From contig NC_014502.1 of the NCBI RefSeq assembly GCF_000147335.1, positions 227,994 to 291,993 on the forward strand: a stretch of 64,000 bases of DNA. Direction: 5' to 3'. The stretch is from Gloeothece verrucosa PCC 7822 (lineage in GTDB: Bacteria > Cyanobacteriota > Cyanobacteriia > Cyanobacteriales > Microcystaceae). Shown here piece after piece: positions 59,777-64,000 of this stretch (the stretch's first letter is position 1; each line of letters starts with the position of its first letter). The notes under the pieces are model-generated. The model saw only the letters and a program-made list of their open reading frames with translations, searched no databases and was not told the DNA's origin. Made by a program: the position numbers and the translations under genes.

Positions 59777-61662
59777 TATTCTTTGTTCTTGTTTTGAGCT
59801 TGAATAAATGAGTAATTAAACCAACGTATCATCCCCTCCGCTTCTTCACCGCCAATATCTGTATCATGCTGACCCAATAATTTTTGATAAGCACTTTTAA
59901 TAGTTTCTGCTGAGGCATCTTCTTCTATACCTAATGCTTCCCAACAACTTGTTGGTTGCATATTAAAAGTAGGAACCGTATAGCTGTTGCCTTTTCGGGT
60001 ACGATATTTGGAGCCAGCTTTTCCAAACTCCAACTCCATCATATACTTGAACCAGGAAAACGAGGCATCAGGACGTATGCGATGTAAAAAATTTAGATAA
60101 ATTTTGGTATGGGCTTCAACATCAATCATTCCAAAAATTGCCCCAACAAACCATTCATCCGGTGCTAAATAACCGAATTTATCATAAAAAAGCTTGATAA
60201 CTCGTCCTGGATTTTGTTGTTTTCTATATTTGGTTTTCATTTGTTGACGAATGTAGCGCAAATGGGTTTCTTCCTCTTCACTGAGCAATTCTCCAAAAAC
60301 GGGTTCATCCCATTCCTCCTCATCTATAATCGCTTGTGACCCGTTGATAGAAGGAAACTCAAAGCCGCATAGAGGACACATTAAAAATAGTATTGGCACG
60401 ATGGAATGACACCGAGGACACTCCTTTTGCGTAACTAATTTTCTTTTTAAGTTGGGGCATAAAGTAATCGGAAACTTCTCTGTAAATCGTCCTATACGGG
60501 TAAAGTTGCCTCCAAAATCAAGAAACAAGCAATCTTTTTTTCCCGGATGCAATCTTGCTCCCCTGCCGCACATCTGAATTAAACGAGAGCGGGAACGAGT
60601 GGGACGAGCAATGACTACGGCTTCGATGGAAGTTTCATCGTATCCCTCAATTAACGCATCACAACTGACTAACGTCTGGGTTTCTCCGTTTTTAAAGCGG
60701 GCGAAGATTTCGGTTCTGTCTCCGTCCCTTGTGTCTCCAATAACCATTTCTGCGGTTATTCCCGCATTTATTAGCTGTTCGGTTAAGTCTAGTACCTGTT
60801 CAACAAAAGCACAAAAAAAGATCGTTTTTCTATTCGGTGCATACTCAATAAAATATTTAACAACGGTGGTGTTATAGTCACTATTGCAAACGGAGCGGAT
60901 CGAAGCCACCGAGTAATCTCCGGTCTTGGAGTCGACTTCAAGCCGCGAAAAATCGGCTATTCCACCAAAGCCAAAATGCCGCACTTGACAGAGATACCCG
61001 ATCTTAATTAATTCTATAGGGGCTGGCCCTCTGACAAGGCAGTCAAACAGATGACAAAATCCTTCTGTGGGTTTTGTCCTCCAGGGCGTTGCTGTCAATC
61101 CAACGAAGAAAGTAGGGGATAAGGCCAATACTCCACCTGAATAGTAGTTAAAAATTTTTTTGGTAACTTGCCAACCGGGTCCAGTGGTGTGACATTCGTC
61201 TAGGACGACCAAACCGATGTCACAGGGAAGTTCTCGGCTTTGCAAACTTTGCAGCATCGCTACCTGTACGGGTAAGCTTTCATCCTGACTGTATTCCGAC
61301 GCTTCATCAGATCCCCATATTACCCCACAATCAATGTCAAAATCCCGTTTTAAGGTTTTAACGGTTTGCCCGACTAAAGGTTTACGATGCACGATGAACA
61401 AAACTCGTTTACCTCGCTTAACTGCATCGACAATAATGCGCGAAGCAATTGCTGTCTTGCCGCCGGCTGTGGGCAAATAAATCAGGCAGGACTTTTTGCC
61501 TCCCCCATAACGACCATCTCGTCCTTTTTGAAAAGGGCTTCTGAAATAATAGTAAGTTTCATTGATAATAGTTTTTTGATAATCTCTTAATTGGAAAATA
61601 TTTTGAGGTTCGACGACTTGTTCAATTGAATCTGAAGCCGGCTTTTCTTTAAATTGGATCAT
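59776..61662 (-). CDS. SF2 helicase with zinc ribbon and J-like C-terminus
   Basis: 628 residues. Helicase motifs: Q-like FQLRDYQ, motif I LPTAGGKT (63-70), motif II DECH (155-158), motif III GLTATPW (188-194) and motif VI QMCGRGAR (363-370). This is the DEAD/DEAH-type restriction-helicase group. A zinc ribbon follows with C415, C418, C429 and C432 (CPRC, CPLCGFEFP). The last 56 residues (CWEALGIEEDASAETIKSAYQKLL) match a DnaJ domain, but the HPD tripeptide is HDTD, so classical DnaK stimulation is unlikely. It would unwind DNA or RNA using ATP. Coupled to the next gene. Confidence 0.85.
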   Translation of the reverse strand: MIQFKEKPASDSIEQVVEPQNIFQLRDYQKTIINETYYYFRSPFQKGRDGRYGGGKKSCLIYLPTAGGKTAIASRIIVDAVKRGKRVLFIVHRKPLVGQTVKTLKRDFDIDCGVIWGSDEASEYSQDESLPVQVAMLQSLQSRELPCDIGLVVLDECHTTGPGWQVTKKIFNYYSGGVLALSPTFFVGLTATPWRTKPTEGFCHLFDCLVRGPAPIELIKIGYLCQVRHFGFGGIADFSRLEVDSKTGDYSVASIRSVCNSDYNTTVVKYFIEYAPNRKTIFFCAFVEQVLDLTEQLINAGITAEMVIGDTRDGDRTEIFARFKNGETQTLVSCDALIEGYDETSIEAVVIARPTRSRSRLIQMCGRGARLHPGKKDCLFLDFGGNFTRIGRFTEKFPITLCPNLKRKLVTQKECPRCHSIVPILFLMCPLCGFEFPSINGSQAIIDEEEWDEPVFGELLSEEEETHLRYIRQQMKTKYRKQQNPGRVIKLFYDKFGYLAPDEWFVGAIFGMIDVEAHTKIYLNFLHRIRPDASFSWFKYMMELEFGKAGSKYRTRKGNSYTVPTFNMQPTSCWEALGIEEDASAETIKSAYQKLLGQHDTDIGGEEAEGMIRWFNYSFIQAQNKNKE

Positions 61663-61739
61663 GCTTAAAATGATTAAATATAAGTTCAGTTTATCGCATT
61701 AACGCCACAAATAGCGGCATAAGCAACAGCGACGCTATT

Positions 61740-61752
61740 GCTGCACTGCGTG
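61740..61752. repeat. Second copy of the 13-mer GCTGCACTGCGTG
   Basis: Identical to 58058-58070. It lies in the 119-nt gap between the helicase and the ParB-RuvC gene, within a GC-richer stretch (CAGCGACGCTATT...). Confidence 0.55.
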
Positions 61753-61781
61753 AGCGAAAAAATTTAAAAAGCTTAAAAAGT

Positions 61782-62963
61782 TTAGTTTTTCCCCACCCCA
61801 CAAATAGCCGCATAAGCAATACCGATAGCATCTAGCCGCTCAGTTGGTCTAACTTGCAGATTAAAAAGTCCGACAAAGGTGTCTGTAATTTCTTCATTAT
61901 CTGCGCGGTAATCACAGACATGGGATTTCCACTGTCCACTGTAGAGACGCACTGGTACTATTTGCTTTTCTCTAAAACATACTAAGTCCACTACTCCGAT
62001 AACTTCTAAAGCATTCTGAATATTTTTAGGGTTCTGTTCGGACTCAGTATTAAGGTAAGGAATTTCTATGGCCACATCAGTCGGGTTAAATTCTCGTAGG
62101 ATTTCCACTAAGTCTTGTTCCAATTCTGACAATCGTTGAGATGTGGGACGCTTTGGGGTTGTTGTGATTGTACCGTAATCTAATATTAGGGGTAGATCAT
62201 AATCATTGCCAGCTTCTTCTAACACAGCCCATCGTAACGTACCCAGGGCCGGATCGATTCCTAATGTGCGTTTATTAGTTGTAGGAACAATGGGACTCTT
62301 ATTGACACTAGGGGATGAAGGGATATCCAATAATTTAGCAAGAGTTGCTTCTAAAGTTTTTTCACCCCATTGTTGTTGATAATCTTCCAGGCGCTTCCAA
62401 ATTGCTGGTTGAACTTTTAAGGTTTTGGGTTTGTCCTCTATGTTGTCTCGTTTATTAATATTTTCTATGTTCATGCAGCCCAAATTGCCGTATTTATTTT
62501 GATACAAGCGCTCAGTGGACTTAAATCCAGTGATCTCAAGCCGGATTTTCCCTACAAAAGAATGGGCGGTTTTCGTTAATGTAGCTATGGCTCGATCACT
62601 GTATTTTCCCCATTCTTCATCTTCCAATAACATTTTCACGGCATGACGTTTATCAGCAGCCGAACGCTTTAACCCATGAGTTGCGTTAGCTCCTACAGCA
62701 TATAAAATAGCCGCGCGACGGTCGCCAAGTTTTAAATCAATTTCAATTTCTCGATAACCAACACGAGATGCGGCATGATAGCGGTGATGGCCATCGGCTA
62801 ACCAATAGTTTCCTGTTGCAGCTTCTAGAAAGACGGTAAGGGGTGGAAAAATGCAGCCATCCTGTAAGGCTTGAGTGTACTCTATGATAGTGGCTTCGGA
62901 TAAACCGGCCCTAGCGAAAGTGCCACCATCAGTACGGATTTGAGTTAAAGCCAGCCGCATCAA
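61782..62963 (-). CDS. ParB-like/RuvC-like fusion protein
   Basis: 393 residues. The N-terminal part (to about 110) has the ParB/sulfiredoxin-type pattern: LADGHHRYHAASRVGYREI with the GHHRY box at 58-62, and LKRSAADKRHAV after it. A helical DNA-binding part follows (YSDRAIATLTKTAHSFV, a helix-turn-helix). From 233 on it matches RuvC resolvase: LGIDPALG (D237), DVAIEIPYL (E300), WKSHVCDYRADNEEI (like the RuvC K...G-x-x-x-A-D-K block) and ERLDAIGIAYA (D378). RuvC cleaves Holliday junctions. It overlaps the recombinase gene by 4 nt. Together they could resolve plasmid multimers or process partition DNA. Confidence 0.8.
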   Translation of the reverse strand: MMRLALTQIRTDGGTFARAGLSEATIIEYTQALQDGCIFPPLTVFLEAATGNYWLADGHHRYHAASRVGYREIEIDLKLGDRRAAILYAVGANATHGLKRSAADKRHAVKMLLEDEEWGKYSDRAIATLTKTAHSFVGKIRLEITGFKSTERLYQNKYGNLGCMNIENINKRDNIEDKPKTLKVQPAIWKRLEDYQQQWGEKTLEATLAKLLDIPSSPSVNKSPIVPTTNKRTLGIDPALGTLRWAVLEEAGNDYDLPLILDYGTITTTPKRPTSQRLSELEQDLVEILREFNPTDVAIEIPYLNTESEQNPKNIQNALEVIGVVDLVCFREKQIVPVRLYSGQWKSHVCDYRADNEEITDTFVGLFNLQVRPTERLDAIGIAYAAICGVGKN

Positions 62964-63925
62964 ACCAACCCAGATAATAAATCGGAAATCTCGCCCTGCA
63001 CGTCTAGTCGATTATCGTCATAGATCATAAGAGTGTTCAGGTCGGCATGGCGACTAAGTTTTTGCACTTTTCTCACATCCCCTCCCGTTGCGTCCAGGGC
63101 GGCTGTAACACTACTATGACGGATACGATGGGGTGAGAGCTTCTTAGTGATGCCGGCCCCTGTAGCAATAGATTCCACTATTTTATAGATAGCCGTCCCC
63201 GTCAACCGGTGACCGTAACTTGACCTGTCGAGGGCAATAAAAAGAGGTTGGTTGATATCTAACTCCCGTCGGGCGTGTAACCACTGTGTTATCGCCTCGA
63301 CTGTAGGACGCGATAGGGTTATCGACTGCTTCTGCTGTCCCTTACCTTTTCCCAAAATTAGCAGAGAACGCCCATCTAAGTCTAAATCTTTAATATCAGC
63401 CTGCTCAATTTCACCCCGTCTGAGGGCATTGTCCCACAACAGTCTGAGAATCGCATAGTCCCGTTTCCCTTTTAAGGTATCGAGAGCGGGAATGGCCAAC
63501 ATTTTACGGTAAGCCTCCTTGCTGATACCGGTGGTGTCTCTATATCTTACAATTTTATCCCCTTTTACCTCGGCTAAAGTAAAACGACACTGCCCCAACT
63601 GATTGCCCAATCTTACCAAAGATTTTATAGCCGCTAACCGGCGGTTGACAGTTGCTTCCTTTAACTTCCTTTCATTGCTCAAGTGCGCTTTGTACTTCAA
63701 TACCAACGAGAGGGCGGCAAATTGATCTAACTCCAAGAACTCCTTAACTATCTCGGCTGTCGGTTCTTCCACCCCGGCTACGTAATAAAAGAAATCCCGT
63801 AAATCCTTGGCATAAGCGTTTTGGGTATTACGAGATCGCTTGCCGGCCAGCAGTTGAGCCAGGACATCCGGCTCACTATTGATGAGTGCAGATTGGTAAG
63901 AAGGAACGAGCGCAGAAGAAGTCAT
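62960..63925 (-). CDS. Tyrosine recombinase (XerC/D-like integrase)
   Basis: 321 residues. The N-terminal SAM-like core-binding domain (RSRNTQNAYAKDLRDFFYYV) takes about 110 residues. The catalytic set is complete: R169 in ALRRGEI, K193 in GKGKGQ, H266 and R269 in PHRIRH, H293 in LSRHAD and Y302 in LMIYDDN. It would resolve plasmid dimers or integrate the element. It is first in a leftward operon and overlaps the ParB-RuvC gene by ATGA. The start at 63925 lies behind TTAACCTAACCCC, without a strong ribosome site. The 75 nt to the window end hold no further gene. Confidence 0.9.
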   Translation of the reverse strand: MTSSALVPSYQSALINSEPDVLAQLLAGKRSRNTQNAYAKDLRDFFYYVAGVEEPTAEIVKEFLELDQFAALSLVLKYKAHLSNERKLKEATVNRRLAAIKSLVRLGNQLGQCRFTLAEVKGDKIVRYRDTTGISKEAYRKMLAIPALDTLKGKRDYAILRLLWDNALRRGEIEQADIKDLDLDGRSLLILGKGKGQQKQSITLSRPTVEAITQWLHARRELDINQPLFIALDRSSYGHRLTGTAIYKIVESIATGAGITKKLSPHRIRHSSVTAALDATGGDVRKVQKLSRHADLNTLMIYDDNRLDVQGEISDLLSGLV

Positions 63926-64000
63926 GGGGTTAGGTTAAGATAATGAAGCTTTTAATAACCTCCTCAACTTAACATAACACCAACGGAAAATGATTTTTTT

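Overview
The window looks like part of a large conjugative plasmid, or plasmid-derived island, of a filamentous or large unicellular cyanobacterium of the Cyanothece/Crocosphaera/Gloeothece type. Evidence seen: AT-rich sequence with scattered HIP1-like GCGATCGC sites, a PEP-CTERM exoprotein, cyanobacterial IS elements, a type IV secretion operon that matches the cyanobacterial plasmid type in gene order, and plasmid replication, partition and mobilisation genes. The genus is an inference. I could run no database search, so family names rest on motifs read by eye.

Layout. 1-2.7 kb: a cut-off RNB-domain exoribonuclease, two decayed small genes and a PEP-CTERM protein. 2.76-10.97 kb: the remains of a giant secreted CARDB/RHS/cadherin/RTX protein whose 5' end is cut off by an IS5-type element (10971-11877) that carries its transposase in two frames. 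12-16.4 kb: a run of small cargo genes, each with its own terminator or leader hairpin. Three encode proteins that fit an SSB set: one OB-fold protein lacking the acidic tail and two proteins ending in SSB-like tips (DSIPF, DNMPF). 16.4-22.7 kb: a 2080-residue protein with the signature motifs of the RdRP/QDE-1/YonO single-chain RNA polymerases, followed by NADAR-like and SLOG-like domains. This is the most unusual gene of the window.

22.8-29.7 kb, leftwards: a membrane-anchored nuclease and a probable partition operon. The operon has an actin-like (ParM-type) ATPase, two proteins sharing a RAFWLPLAC module, a ParA/MinD-type ATPase, a membrane protein and small membrane proteins. 29.64-30.41 kb is a non-coding region rich in inverted repeats. 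It lies between the divergent partition and mobilisation operons and is the best candidate for the centromere and oriT. 30.4-31.6 kb: MobC-like accessory protein and a MOBP-like relaxase. 33.7-48.8 kb: one long T4SS operon with VirB2-, VirB3-, VirB4-, VirB5-, VirB6-, VirB8-, VirB10- and VirB9/TraK-like proteins, the VirD4 coupling protein and a Ycf46-like AAA+ ATPase.

48.9-52.1 kb: a VapC toxin whose Phd-type antitoxin has lost its N-terminal part at the edge of a transposon bounded by 52-bp inverted repeats. 52.4-53.1 kb: a gene bracketed by two related 36-nt hairpins. 53.2-57.1 kb: a 1284-residue replication protein with primase-polymerase, zinc-finger and ATPase parts, followed by a 1.7-kb non-coding region with inverted repeats (candidate origin and leader RNA). 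58.8-63.9 kb, leftwards: small proteins, an SF2 helicase with a J-like tail, a ParB-RuvC fusion and a tyrosine recombinase.

Together the genes cover plasmid replication (primase-polymerase, SSBs, helicase, resolvase), segregation (ParM/ParA-like), transfer (relaxase, T4SS) and stabilisation or dimer resolution (VapC, tyrosine recombinase). The giant RNA-polymerase-like protein has no obvious partner in this set.
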